Shown here: piece after piece, positions 24,466 to 33,363 of the stretch
Numbering within the stretch: the first letter of the stretch is position 1
Layout: each line of letters begins with the position of its first letter
Assembly (NCBI RefSeq): GCF_008386495.1
Contig: NZ_VTHJ01000047.1
Coordinates: 1-64,000 of the forward strand
Reading direction: 5' to 3'
DNA: 64,000 bases
Source: Streptomyces tailanensis
Lineage (GTDB): Bacteria > Actinomycetota > Actinomycetes > Streptomycetales > Streptomycetaceae
The notes under the pieces: model-generated
The model's database searches: none
Told to the model about the DNA's origin: nothing
Seen by the model: the letters and a program-made list of their open reading frames with translations, nothing else
Program-made: the position numbers and the translations under genes

Positions 24466-25188
24466 ATGTGCCCACCCGTCTCCCACCACCGCCCTACTCG
24501 AGGCGCTTCGCGCCGCCCCTTTCGATTCTTGATCGTGGAAGATGAGAAGCGGCTCGCGGTGTCGCTGGCCAAGGGGCTGACGGCCGAGGGGTACGCCGTG
24601 GACGTCGTCCATGACGGGATCGACGGCCTGCACCGGGCGAGCGAGGGCTCGTACGACCTGGTGATCCTCGACATCATGCTGCCCGGCATGAACGGCTACC
24701 GCGTGTGCGCCGCCCTGCGCGCCGCCGGTCACGACGTGCCGATCCTGATGCTCACCGCCAAGGACGGCGAGTACGACGAGGCCGAGGGCCTCGACACGGG
24801 CGCCGACGACTATCTGACCAAGCCGTTCTCGTACGTCGTCCTCGTCGCCCGTGTGAAGGCCCTGCTCCGGCGGCGCGGCCCGGTCGGCGACGCCTCTTCC
24901 GTGCATGTCGTCGGCGAGCTGAAGCTCGACACCGCCGCCCGGCGCGTCTTCCTCGCCGAGGACGAAGTCGCCCTCACCACCAAGGAGTTCTCCGTCCTGG
25001 AGCAGCTCGTCGTGCGCGCCGGGGAGGTCGTGTCCAAGGCCGACATCCTGGAGCACGTCTGGGACTTCGCGTACGACGGCGACCCCAACATCGTCGAGGT
25101 CTACATCAGCACCCTGCGCCGCAAGCTCGGCTCCGCGCTCATCAAGACCGTACGCGGCGCCGGTTACCGGTTGGAGGTGCGCCCATGA
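24466..25188 (+). CDS. OmpR/PhoB-family response regulator
   Basis: A 240-residue regulator. The receiver domain (about 20-135) has the acidic pocket VEDEKRL, the phosphoacceptor Asp69 in LVILDIMLPG, the Thr in LMLTAKDG and Lys in YLTKPF. The C-terminal winged helix ends in ISTLRRKLG and VRGAGYRLE. The first 20 residues are not conserved-looking, so the true start could lie a little downstream, but no better start codon is visible there. Its stop overlaps the kinase start as ATGA. Confidence 0.93.
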   Translation: MCPPVSHHRPTRGASRRPFRFLIVEDEKRLAVSLAKGLTAEGYAVDVVHDGIDGLHRASEGSYDLVILDIMLPGMNGYRVCAALRAAGHDVPILMLTAKDGEYDEAEGLDTGADDYLTKPFSYVVLVARVKALLRRRGPVGDASSVHVVGELKLDTAARRVFLAEDEVALTTKEFSVLEQLVVRAGEVVSKADILEHVWDFAYDGDPNIVEVYISTLRRKLGSALIKTVRGAGYRLEVRP

Positions 25189-26612
25189 GACGCCGTCTCT
25201 TCGGCTCCGTACGCGCGCGTGCGACCCTCGCCGCGACCCTCGTCGTCGCCGTCGCCCTGGTCGCCGCGGGCACCGCCGTACTGCTCTCGCTGCGCTTCAG
25301 CCTCATCGACCAGGCGGACGCCGAGGCGGACTCCGTGGCCCGAAACGCCGCCTCGGCACTGGCGAACGGGTTCGCGTACAAGGACCTGAACCTGCCGGAC
25401 GGCGACGAGAACCCCGTTACGGTCCTGGACCGAACGGGCAAGGCCGTCGCCGTCGGCGAGGATGTCGAAGGCATGAGCGTGACCGAAATCGCCTCGGACC
25501 GGCTCAACTCCACCGCCAATGACGACGCCGACGACGCGGACGAGGGCGAGGAGGAGACGGACGAGGGCGTTCTCGCCGCCGGACAGCTCGCCGACGAGAC
25601 CCGGTACGGCGAGGGCACCGCGACCGTCGAGGGGGACACGGAGAAGTACCGGTTCGCCGCGGTCGACCTGGTCACGAAGGGGAAGGTCCCGCTCACCGTC
25701 TACGCGGGCGCCCCGCTCGCCACCGAAGAGGACGCCGTCGGTACCGCGTTGACGTCGATGCTCATCGGACTGCCGCTCCTGCTGCTGACGGTCAGCGGGG
25801 CGACCTACGTCGTCACCGGCCGGGCCCTGCGCCCCGTGGAGGGCATCCGCTCCGAGATGGCGGCCATCACCGCCTCCGAGGACCTCTCCCGGCGCGTCCC
25901 ACAGCCGGACACGCACGACGAGATCGCCCGCCTCGCCCGTACGACGAACGAGACGCTCGCAGCCCTGGAGACCTCGGTGGAACGCCAGCGCGCGTTCGTC
26001 GCCGACGCCTCGCACGAACTGCGCAGCCCCATCGCGTCCCTGCGCACCCAGCTCGAAGTAGGCGCCGCGCACCCCGATCTGCTGGACCTGGACGGAGCGG
26101 TCCAGGACACCGTACGACTGCAGTCCCTGGCAGCCGACCTGCTCCTCCTCGCCCGCCTGGACGCCGGCAAGCGCCCCCCGCCGGACGCGCACTTCGACCT
26201 GGCGAAGGTGGTGAGGCAGGAGACGGCCGGCCGGGACGGCGTGACGGTCGAGTCCGTCAGCTCGGTGGAGATACGAGGTTCTCGCGGCCAGATCGCCCGC
26301 GTGCTCGGCAACCTGCTGGACAACGCCCAGCGGCACGCCCGGGACCGGGTCGCCGTCAGCCTGCGCACCGACGGCGACTGGACGGTCCTCCAGGTCGCAG
26401 ACGACGGCTCGGGTGTCCCCGAATCCGACCGCACCCGCATCTTCGAACGCTTCGTCCGCCTGGACGAGTCGAGAGCGAGAGACGACGGCGGCGCGGGCCT
26501 GGGCCTGGCGATCGCGAGAGATATCGCGGTACGCCACGGAGGCACCCTCACAGTCACAGACGCTCCAGGCGGAGGTGCGCTCTTCGAGCTACGGCTCCCC
26601 CAGAAGAGTTAG
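25185..26612 (+). CDS. Two-component sensor histidine kinase
   Basis: A 475-residue membrane kinase, partner of the OmpR-type regulator it overlaps. A first membrane helix (about 14-36) and a second (about 190-212) flank an extracytoplasmic domain with a strongly acidic stretch at 112-128 (Asp/Glu run), possibly for cations or cationic peptides. A HAMP domain follows, then His278 in DASHELRSPIA, the N-box LLDNAQRHA, and G-boxes ADDGSGVP and GGAGLGLAIA. The divergent PepSY protein is the likely target or accessory. The signal is unknown. Confidence 0.93.
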   Translation: MRRRLFGSVRARATLAATLVVAVALVAAGTAVLLSLRFSLIDQADAEADSVARNAASALANGFAYKDLNLPDGDENPVTVLDRTGKAVAVGEDVEGMSVTEIASDRLNSTANDDADDADEGEEETDEGVLAAGQLADETRYGEGTATVEGDTEKYRFAAVDLVTKGKVPLTVYAGAPLATEEDAVGTALTSMLIGLPLLLLTVSGATYVVTGRALRPVEGIRSEMAAITASEDLSRRVPQPDTHDEIARLARTTNETLAALETSVERQRAFVADASHELRSPIASLRTQLEVGAAHPDLLDLDGAVQDTVRLQSLAADLLLLARLDAGKRPPPDAHFDLAKVVRQETAGRDGVTVESVSSVEIRGSRGQIARVLGNLLDNAQRHARDRVAVSLRTDGDWTVLQVADDGSGVPESDRTRIFERFVRLDESRARDDGGAGLGLAIARDIAVRHGGTLTVTDAPGGGALFELRLPQKS

Positions 26613-26680
26613 GGGCGCGGGGCTGTGTCGATTTGCGGCTCCGCCGCGCGGGCGCGACAAGCCACAACGAACCCGCAGCC
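26611..26680 (-). repeat. Interspersed intergenic repeat (copy B)
   Basis: In reverse orientation this matches copy A at 2701-2773, sharing GCGGCGGAGCCGC and ACACAGCCCCGCGCCCC. It lies between the convergent kinase and MarR genes. Confidence 0.7.
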
Positions 26681-26732
26681 AAAAGACGACCCACAGCCCC
26701 CCCGGCGCTTCCCCGCCCAACCCAGCGGAGCG

Positions 26733-27209
26733 CTACGGCTTGCCCCGATGGGACCGCAGATGCTCCGCAATCGGCGTCAACGACTTGTGCAGCTCCTCCA
26801 ACGCCTCCGCCGGCAGCAGGTCGATGAAGTGCCGCCGCACGGAGGCGACATGATGTGGCGCCACCTTCTCCATCATCTCCAGGCCGTGCTCCGTGAGCAC
26901 GGCGAACAGCCCCCGCCGATCGGACTCGCAGGTCTCGCGCCGCACCAGATTCGCGTTCTCCATGCGCGTGATCTGGTGCGAGAGGCGACTCTTGGACTGG
27001 AGGGTCGCGGCGGCGAGGTCGCTCATCCGCATCCGCCGGCACTCCGACTCGGAGAGGTTCACCAGGATCTCGTAGTCGTTCATCGTCAGGCCGAACGGCT
27101 GCAGATCCCTTTCGAGCTGGTACGTCAACAGCCTGTTGACATCCACGTGGGTGCGCCAGGCGCACTGCTCCGCATCGGTCAGCCAGCGCGTGGCCGTTTC
27201 GGTCTCCAT
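26733..27209 (-). CDS. MarR-family transcriptional regulator
   Basis: A 158-residue regulator with the winged-helix of the MarR family: RMSDLAAATLQSKSRLSHQI as recognition helix and the wing ETCESDRRGLFAVLTEHG. The start ATG 27209 (METETATRWLTDAEQ) is preferred. It is followed downstream by the kinase gene in the opposite direction. Its own promoter must lie in the 111-base gap to the AIM24 gene; that gap is relatively AT-rich, but I see no clear palindrome. Confidence 0.92.
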   Translation of the reverse strand: METETATRWLTDAEQCAWRTHVDVNRLLTYQLERDLQPFGLTMNDYEILVNLSESECRRMRMSDLAAATLQSKSRLSHQITRMENANLVRRETCESDRRGLFAVLTEHGLEMMEKVAPHHVASVRRHFIDLLPAEALEELHKSLTPIAEHLRSHRGKP

Positions 27210-27320
27210 GAATGAAGTCTACCTAAAATGTTGAAAGGCGAACTAGTGAGGGTTTCGGGTATTGCGGGTTGAGGCATGACAACGCGCACACGTTCGATGT
27301 CACACTCCGCAGACTACCGC

Positions 27321-28118
27321 TCACAGCCCGAAGCGACGCTGGAGGTCCCCCAGCTGTCCGGGAAGGCGCGGTTGGCCGGCCGGCTGTCCGCCGTGGCCGG
27401 GTACCCCGCCGCCACCCGGTACGCCCGGCTCATGCGGCACCATGCCCGTGGCCTGCTCGGCCATGAGGGTCTCGGAGGACTGGAGCAGCACCGTACCCGC
27501 CCCGACGAACTCGAACTGGTGCTCCTCGCCGGACGCGCCGCCGAGGCCCGTCATCGCACGTAGACCGCCCATCAGGCCTGTCATGTACCCATGGTCGTAG
27601 TGGTGGCACGGCGAGGGGCAGTCGGCCCAGCCGACCAGCGCCTGCGGGTCGACCCGGATGGGCGGTTCCATGAACACCACCGGGCCGTTCGAGGCGGCCA
27701 CGAACTTGCCCGTGCCGATGAGGGTCAGGAAGCCCGGAACGATCGACTGCTTGAGCGCGAGACTTGGCTGAAAAGCGAGAAGGTTGCCCGAGCGAATGGT
27801 CAGGTTGCCGTCTTCGAGGTCGTACGAATTGACGTCGAAGGCCCGGTCGGCGAGGAGCATCTTGCCCGAGCCCTCCGCCACGACCCAGTCGCTCGCGTGC
27901 AGAGGCGAATGAAACGACGTACGGACAAGACGGTCGAGACGGCCGTGCCCGATGCCGTTGAACTCCATCTGGCCGTAGTACGCGATCATCTTGCCCTTCT
28001 GCAGGAACCACTGGCTCCCCTTGAGTTCCACGCAGAAGGTGTAGCTGTTGACGTTGTCGTCGCTCGGCAATGTCATCGGGTCGAAGACGGTCGGGCCGGC
28101 GGCCGGGGCCCCGTACAT
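27321..28118 (-). CDS. AIM24-family protein (copy 1 of 3)
   Basis: A 265-residue AIM24/TIGR00266-type protein with the family beta-rich fold; motifs include FLQKGKMIAYYGQMEF and GPVVFMEP. The role of the family in bacteria is not established. The start ATG 28118 follows GGAGAAG located in the end of the next AIM24 gene; a GTG at 28124 would overlap that gene's stop. It is the last of three tandem paralogues and is longer than the other two, with a C-terminal extension after the barrel (Gly/Pro-rich) not seen in them. Confidence 0.87.
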   Translation of the reverse strand: MYGAPAAGPTVFDPMTLPSDDNVNSYTFCVELKGSQWFLQKGKMIAYYGQMEFNGIGHGRLDRLVRTSFHSPLHASDWVVAEGSGKMLLADRAFDVNSYDLEDGNLTIRSGNLLAFQPSLALKQSIVPGFLTLIGTGKFVAASNGPVVFMEPPIRVDPQALVGWADCPSPCHHYDHGYMTGLMGGLRAMTGLGGASGEEHQFEFVGAGTVLLQSSETLMAEQATGMVPHEPGVPGGGGVPGHGGQPAGQPRLPGQLGDLQRRFGL

Positions 28119-28120
28119 GC

Positions 28121-28771
28121 TCACAGCTTCTCCTCCGAGGCCTGGACGTACACCGCACCACTGCCGCTGAGCTCCAGCTGGAACGCCTCGCCGGAGCCGC
28201 GGCCCACCATGTCGCGCCAACCGAGCGCGGTGGACAGCTTGTTGCGTACGTCGCCGTGGTGCGCTACGTACGCCTGGGGGTCCACGTGGACCGGGCGCTG
28301 AGGGGTGATCGGGACCTCGATCACGCCGCCGTGCGCCATGACGGCGACGGCGCCGTGGCCCTGGAGGGTGGTGGTGAACAGGCCCTGGCCGGTCACCTGG
28401 CCCCGGACCATGCCCATGACGCCGCCCTGCGAGCCCATGAACATCGTGCCCTGCTGGAGGGTGCCGTCGAAGGCCAGAAGACGGTCGGCCTCGACGTAGA
28501 GCGTGTCGCCGGTCAGGTTGATCACCTGGATGTGGTGGCCGCCGTGCCCGAACAGGACGGTGCCGCTGCCCTCGACGGTCATCAGCGGCGTCGCCTCGCC
28601 GGCCACCCGGCGGCCGATCATCGAGGCGATACCGCCCTGGCCGCCCTGGATGTTGGGCGTGAAGGACACCTCGCCCTTGTAGGCGAGCATCGCGCCGCGC
28701 TGGCTGAACAGCCGCTGGCCGGGCACGACCGTCGCCTCGATCATCTTCGAGTTGATCTCACGGAAGGCCAT
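28121..28771 (-). CDS. AIM24-family protein (copy 2 of 3)
   Basis: A 216-residue AIM24-family protein, second of three tandem copies. Landmarks are QRGAMLAYKGEVSF, GSGTVLFGHGG, TGDTLYVEADRLLAFD and QGLFTTTLQGHG. The gene is tightly packed: one base separates its start from the stop of copy 3 and two bases its stop from the start of copy 1, so the three form one operon. No catalytic residues or membrane segments are visible. Confidence 0.9.
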   Translation of the reverse strand: MAFREINSKMIEATVVPGQRLFSQRGAMLAYKGEVSFTPNIQGGQGGIASMIGRRVAGEATPLMTVEGSGTVLFGHGGHHIQVINLTGDTLYVEADRLLAFDGTLQQGTMFMGSQGGVMGMVRGQVTGQGLFTTTLQGHGAVAVMAHGGVIEVPITPQRPVHVDPQAYVAHHGDVRNKLSTALGWRDMVGRGSGEAFQLELSGSGAVYVQASEEKL

Positions 28772-28772
28772 G

Positions 28773-29405
28773 TCACACGTCTCCCGCCACCGTGTTGCGC
28801 TCGCTCGGCTGGACGTACACGAGACCGTCGCCTTCGAAGCGGATCTGGAACGCCTCGCCGCCGCCCTCCCCGAGGAACGTGCGGAACGTCACACCGGACT
28901 GGAAGGACTGCTGCAGATTCCCCTGGTGCGCGATGTACGCGCCCGGGTCCACCATCAGCGGGTACTGCTGACTCACCCGCAGCACCACCGCCGGCCCGTC
29001 GGACATGATCGCCGCCTGGCCGTGGCCCTCGATGGTCGTCGTGAACAGGCCGTTGCCCTGCGAGGCGCCACGCATCCCCGTGAAGCTCGTGCCCGTACGC
29101 AGCCCGGAGTCCGTCGCGAGCAGATTGCTCGACTCCACGTACAGCTTGTCCCCCTGAACATTCACGAGGTTGATCTCCGAGGCCCGGTCCGCGAACCAGC
29201 ACGTCCCCTGCCCCGTCACCTCCATCAACGTCATCTGCTCACCGGTCAACCGCCGCGTCACCATGCCGCGCAGACCCTCACCGCCGCCGCTCAGCTTCTT
29301 GAACGACATCTGACCGTCGTACGCGACCATCGAGCCGTTCTTCGCCTTGACGGCGTCCCCGGTCATGTCGACGGCGAGCACTTTGCTGCCTTGAAGTCGG
29401 AACAT
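28773..29405 (-). CDS. AIM24-family protein (copy 3 of 3)
   Basis: A 210-residue AIM24-family protein, first in the three-gene operon. It shares with copy 2 the motifs GSMVAYDGQMSF, GDKLYVESSNLLA and GLFTTTIEGHG. The start MFRLQGSK at 29405 is preferred; a GTG two codons upstream is possible. The promoter for the operon should be in the 170-base gap to the divergent DUF3817 gene. Confidence 0.9.
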   Translation of the reverse strand: MFRLQGSKVLAVDMTGDAVKAKNGSMVAYDGQMSFKKLSGGGEGLRGMVTRRLTGEQMTLMEVTGQGTCWFADRASEINLVNVQGDKLYVESSNLLATDSGLRTGTSFTGMRGASQGNGLFTTTIEGHGQAAIMSDGPAVVLRVSQQYPLMVDPGAYIAHQGNLQQSFQSGVTFRTFLGEGGGEAFQIRFEGDGLVYVQPSERNTVAGDV

Positions 29406-29572
29406 TGCCACGAGGTGACGGTAACCGCCCGGAAGGCCAACGAGACAGATCCCTGAGTCGGATCTCGACCCTGAGGGGACCCCTAGGGCCTTCGCGAGGT
29501 TGACGGATGCCAGAATGAGGAATGCTTGTGCTTCCCTTCACAAAGACCGGCCGACCCCACCGAAGGTGACCC

Positions 29573-29926
29573 GTGGACACAAAGACCGCCTCCGCCCTCC
29601 GCCGCCTGCGCCTCGTCTCCGCCCCCGAGGCCGTCTCCTTCCTGCTCCTGCTGGTCTGCTCGGTGCTGAAGCGGACCACGGAGTTCAACGCGGTGCCGGC
29701 GATGGGCATGATCCACGGCATCCTCTTCATCCTGTACGTGATCTTCTGGGCCGACGCCTGGAACCGCGCCAAGTGGAACCTCAAGACCGCCGCGCTCTAC
29801 TTCATCCTCTCCGTCCTCCCCGCCGGCGGCTTCTTCGCCGACCGCAAGCTGCGCCGTGAGGCCGAGAACGCAGTCAACGCAGCGATCGCCTCCCGCGCCC
29901 GCAAGGAAGGGGTCGTGGGCGCGTGA
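29573..29926 (+). CDS. DUF3817 membrane protein
   Basis: A 117-residue protein of the DUF3817 (YdzA-like) family, with three membrane helices (about 20-36, 44-60, 72-88) and conserved motifs SAPEAVSFLLL, GMIHGILFILYV and the C-terminal PAGGFFADRKL. Starts at GTG 29573. It overlaps the next gene by 4 bases. A paralogue is at 41061. The function is unknown. Confidence 0.88.
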   Translation: MDTKTASALRRLRLVSAPEAVSFLLLLVCSVLKRTTEFNAVPAMGMIHGILFILYVIFWADAWNRAKWNLKTAALYFILSVLPAGGFFADRKLRREAENAVNAAIASRARKEGVVGA

Positions 29927-30216
29927 TCGTCGCCTTCTCCGTGACGCCGCTCGGCGTCGGCGAGGACGTGGGGGAGTACGTCGCCGCCGCCGTACGGGTC
30001 GTCCGCGAATCGGGCCTGCCCAACCGCACCGACGCCATGTTCACCTCGATCGAAGGTGAGTGGGACGAGGTGATGGACGTCGTACGGCGCGCCGTCGCCG
30101 CCGTCGAGGAGCGGGCGCCCCGGGTCTCCCTCGTCCTGAAGGCCGACATCCGCCCCGGCGTCACGGACGGCCTCACCTCCAAGGTGGAGACGGTGGAGCG
30201 GCACCTGTCCGCGTAG
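29923..30216 (+). CDS. MTH1187-family thiamine-binding protein
   Basis: A 97-residue cytoplasmic protein of the MTH1187/YqgV family, a small ferredoxin-like fold that binds thiamine in characterised members. Motifs: MIVAFSVTPLGVGEDVGEYV and DAMFTSIEGEWDEVM. It begins with GTG overlapping the DUF3817 stop as GTGA, and is followed by a strong terminator, so the two form a closed operon. The thiamine link is by family only. Confidence 0.9.
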   Translation: MIVAFSVTPLGVGEDVGEYVAAAVRVVRESGLPNRTDAMFTSIEGEWDEVMDVVRRAVAAVEERAPRVSLVLKADIRPGVTDGLTSKVETVERHLSA

Positions 30217-30255
30217 TCCGCGTAGTCCGTGTAGTCGGCGGGCGACCGAACCGAC

Positions 30256-30281
30256 AACCCCGGCCCTTCTGGGCCGGGGTT
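30256..30281 (+). terminator. Intrinsic terminator after the thiamine-binding gene
   Basis: A perfect 11-bp stem AACCCCGGCCC with GGGCCGGGGTT, a TTCT loop, then a T-rich tract (TTCATTCATTT). It marks the left border of the polyketide cluster. Confidence 0.88.
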
Positions 30282-30466
30282 CATTCATTTCAGCCCTGAA
30301 CCCCAGCACGGCGCGCGGGCCGGGCAGTTGCGGCGGTTCCCTCAATCGGCCCGCGTGGCTCGCGGAGTCCGTGTCACCGACTCACGATGAAGGCTCAGAG
30401 CCGACCGCCGTTCGAGCTTCCGCAGACGGGCGGCCGGCGCTTGGCAGCGAAGGAAGGGCCTGCTGG

Positions 30467-31588
30467 ATGACTACTTCGAAATCCATATCCCAGTCGGCGT
30501 TCGACGGTTCCAGGCTACGAGTCATCCTGTCCGTAGATCTCCACGAAGGCGCTCAGCGAGAGTTCCTCGACGCGTATGAGCACATGCGCAGGCAAGTCGT
30601 GTCGGTGCCCGGTCACCTCAGTGACCAACTGTGCCAGTCCGTGGAGAACCCGTCCCAGTGGATCATCACGAGCGAATGGGCGGGCGCCCCGCCGTACCTC
30701 GCCTGGGTGAACAGTGAAGAGCACCTGGAGATGGTCGGGCCCATGCAGAGCTGTGTCCGTGACCTCAGGTCGACGCGTTACAGCGTCCTCCGTGAGACCG
30801 GCCGCTCCTCCCCTCCGGCCACCGGGACCTCCGGCGGACTTCTCGGCTCCCCGCGGGTGGGCGACGGGGTGGTGCGCCACGCGCTGACGTTCACCGTCAA
30901 GCCGGGCTCGGAGTCGAAGGTCGCGGAGATCCTCGCCGACTACGCGCCGCCACAGGCCCGCGTCGACGAATCCACCAAGCTGAGCCGTACCACCCTGTTC
31001 ATGCACGGCAATCGGGTCGTACGCACCGTCGAGGTGCAGGGCGACCTGATGGCGGCCCTGCGTCACGTCTCGCGTCAGCCGGAGGTGCGGGCCGTGGAGG
31101 AAGCCATCAACCCGCATCTGGAGCTGAGCCGGGACCTGACCGACCCCGCGTCCGCACGCGCCTTCTTCACCCGCGCGGCCATGCCGGCCGTGCACCATGT
31201 GGCGCGTGGCGGACCGGAACCGGCCGACCTCCGGCGCCACGCGCTGTACTACCCGGCCCAGAAGGGCTGCGGGATGGCGCTGGCCCGGCTGCTCTCGGAA
31301 CAGGACGAGACCGCCGCGGACGACCCGGTCGGCCCGGTGCACCGCAGCACCGTCTTCCACCGCGACGACATCGTCGTCCGACTCGTCGACGTGTCGGGCG
31401 ATCCCGAGGCCGACCCGGTCAGGGCGCTCGGTGCCCATGGCCCGCGGAAGGCCGCGGTGCTGGCACGACTGCTCGACGGCGCCGCACTCGGCGTGTCAGG
31501 ACCGCTCACGAGCGAACGGGACGCGACCCGTCTCCTGGCGCACGCCCACATGACGCTGATCACCGATCGCAGGGCCCCACAGTCCTGA
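30467..31588 (+). CDS. SchA/CurD-like spore-pigment protein (WhiE ORFI type)
   Basis: A 373-residue protein, the first gene of the pigment operon. Residues about 12-110 form an antibiotic-biosynthesis-monooxygenase (ABM) domain with VPGHLSDQLCQS and QWIITSEW. The rest holds two SchA/CurD-type repeats (about 130-235 and 265-370). This matches ORFI of whiE and its relatives in S. curacoi and S. halstedii. The ATG 30467 follows GGAAGG; a frame from 30371 is open but has no ribosome-binding site. The exact reaction is not known to me; a role in pigment modification is inferred from the family. Confidence 0.88.
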   Translation: MTTSKSISQSAFDGSRLRVILSVDLHEGAQREFLDAYEHMRRQVVSVPGHLSDQLCQSVENPSQWIITSEWAGAPPYLAWVNSEEHLEMVGPMQSCVRDLRSTRYSVLRETGRSSPPATGTSGGLLGSPRVGDGVVRHALTFTVKPGSESKVAEILADYAPPQARVDESTKLSRTTLFMHGNRVVRTVEVQGDLMAALRHVSRQPEVRAVEEAINPHLELSRDLTDPASARAFFTRAAMPAVHHVARGGPEPADLRRHALYYPAQKGCGMALARLLSEQDETAADDPVGPVHRSTVFHRDDIVVRLVDVSGDPEADPVRALGAHGPRKAAVLARLLDGAALGVSGPLTSERDATRLLAHAHMTLITDRRAPQS

Positions 31589-31633
31589 CAGCGCACGGAC
31601 AACACCCCCCACTGCCCAACCTGGAGACGGACC

Positions 31634-32098
31634 ATGCACAAGACGCGCCCGCGCATCGTCGACCTGAGCGAGACCGAGCCCAACCGCAAGCGCGGCGGCG
31701 ACCTGCGCACCATGCTCACACCCGTCACGGTGGGTTCCACGAGCGGATTCATGGGCCTGGCCATCATGCAGCCCGGCGAACGCATCAGCGAGCACTACCA
31801 CCCGTATTCCGAGGAGTTCGTGTTCCTCGTCAAGGGCCACCTGGAGGTCGACCTTGACGGCGAAACCTTTCCTCTCCGTGTCGACCAAGGCCTCATGATC
31901 CCCATCGACATGCGGCACCGCTTCCGCAACGTCGGTGACGAGGAAGCCCGGATGGTCTTCCACCTGGGGCCACTGGCGCCGAAGCCGAGTCTGGGCCACG
32001 TCGACACGGAGGCCGTGGCGGAGGGCCAGGACCACAAGCCGTACCCGCTCGTGCAGGAGGAGGCCGCGCGGCCGGAACGGCAGGGGGCCCCATCATGA
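31634..32098 (+). CDS. Cupin protein of the pigment cluster (WhiE ORFII type)
   Basis: A 154-residue single-domain cupin. The metal-binding motif is visible as SEHYHPYSEEFVFLVKG (two His and Glu) and the second motif as PIDMRHRFRNVG. Second gene of the operon, with its stop overlapping the KS-alpha start as ATGA. Cupins in type II PKS clusters often assist cyclisation or oxygenation; here the role is inferred. Length matches WhiE ORFII. Confidence 0.9.
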   Translation: MHKTRPRIVDLSETEPNRKRGGDLRTMLTPVTVGSTSGFMGLAIMQPGERISEHYHPYSEEFVFLVKGHLEVDLDGETFPLRVDQGLMIPIDMRHRFRNVGDEEARMVFHLGPLAPKPSLGHVDTEAVAEGQDHKPYPLVQEEAARPERQGAPS

Positions 32099-33363
32099 CC
32101 CGGCGGGTGGCGGTCACCGGTATAGGTGTCGTCGCCCCCGGCGGGATCGGGGCGCCGGCGTTCTGGGACCTCCTCTCGAACGGCCGTACGGCGACGCGCG
32201 GCATCACCCTGTTCGATCCCGAGGGGTTGCGTTCCCGCATCGCGGCCGAGTGCGACTTCGACCCGCTCGCACACGGACTCGCACCCGAGATGGTCGAACG
32301 CGCAGACCGGTACATACAGTTCGCCGTGGTCGCCGCGGCCGAGGCGGTGGCGGACTGCGGCATCGACTTCGGCGCGGAAGACCCCTGGCGCGTGGCCGTC
32401 TCCCTCGGCAGCGCGGTGGGCGGCACGACCCGCCTGGAGCACGACTACGTCCTGGTCAGTGAACGAGGACAGCGCTGGGACGTCGACCATCACGCCGCCG
32501 AACCGCAACTGCACCTGGCGTTCTCGCCCAGCACACTGGCCTCCGTCGTCGCGGAGCACTTCGGCGCCCAGGGGCCGGTGCAGACCGTCTCGACCGGCTG
32601 CACCTCCGGGCTCGACGCGGTGGGGTACGCCTTCCACACCATCGAGGAGGGCCGCGCCGACGTCTGCATAGCCGGAGCGTCGGACTCCCCGATCTCCCCG
32701 ATCACCATGGCCTGCTTCGACGCCATCAAGGCGACGTCACCGAACAACGACGACCCGGCGCACGCCTCCCGGCCCTTCGACGCCCACCGCGACGGGTTCG
32801 TCATGGGCGAGGGTGCCGCGGTCCTCCTACTGGAGGAGCTGGAGCACGCCCATGCCCGCGGCGCGCACGTCTACTGCGAGCTCGGCGGCTACGCCACGTT
32901 CGGCAACGCCTACCACATGACCGGACTGACCAGCGAAGGCCTGGAGATGGCCCGGGCCATCGACACCGCGCTCGACCACGCGCGCGTGGACCCCTCGGAC
33001 ATCGACTACGTCAACGCACACGGCTCGGGCACCCGCCAGAACGACCGTCATGAGACCGCCGCCGTCAAGCGGTCCCTGGGCGCCCATGCCTACGACACGC
33101 CCATGAGCTCGATCAAGTCCATGGTGGGTCACTCACTGGGTGCGATCGGCGCGATCGAGGTCGTCGCCTGCGTGCTGGCCCTGGCCCACCAGGTGGTGCC
33201 GCCGACGGCGAACTACGAGACCCCGGACCCCGAGTGCGATCTGGACTACGTACCGCGTGCCGCGCGCTCCCACAGGCTCCACAACGTGCTCTCCGTCGGC
33301 AGCGGCTTCGGTGGCTTCCAGTCCGCGGTGCTGCTGACGGGGCCGGGCGGGAGGAAACGATGA
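32095..33363 (+). CDS. Type II PKS ketosynthase alpha subunit (KS-alpha)
   Basis: A 422-residue ketosynthase that catalyses chain extension of the aromatic polyketide with its KS-beta partner. Active site residues are all present: Cys169 in VSTGCTSGLDA, His309 in VNAHGSGTRQND, Lys341 and His346 in SSIKSMVGHSLGA. The start ATG overlaps the cupin gene and the stop overlaps the KS-beta gene, so the core PKS is co-translated. The placement and neighbours point to the spore-pigment type. Confidence 0.97.
   Translation: MTRRVAVTGIGVVAPGGIGAPAFWDLLSNGRTATRGITLFDPEGLRSRIAAECDFDPLAHGLAPEMVERADRYIQFAVVAAAEAVADCGIDFGAEDPWRVAVSLGSAVGGTTRLEHDYVLVSERGQRWDVDHHAAEPQLHLAFSPSTLASVVAEHFGAQGPVQTVSTGCTSGLDAVGYAFHTIEEGRADVCIAGASDSPISPITMACFDAIKATSPNNDDPAHASRPFDAHRDGFVMGEGAAVLLLEELEHAHARGAHVYCELGGYATFGNAYHMTGLTSEGLEMARAIDTALDHARVDPSDIDYVNAHGSGTRQNDRHETAAVKRSLGAHAYDTPMSSIKSMVGHSLGAIGAIEVVACVLALAHQVVPPTANYETPDPECDLDYVPRAARSHRLHNVLSVGSGFGGFQSAVLLTGPGGRKR

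Noticed and set aside
27276..27563. A 95-residue plus-strand frame next to MarR
   Set aside because: It is antisense to the AIM24 gene end and reads as its shadow; only the start is before it.
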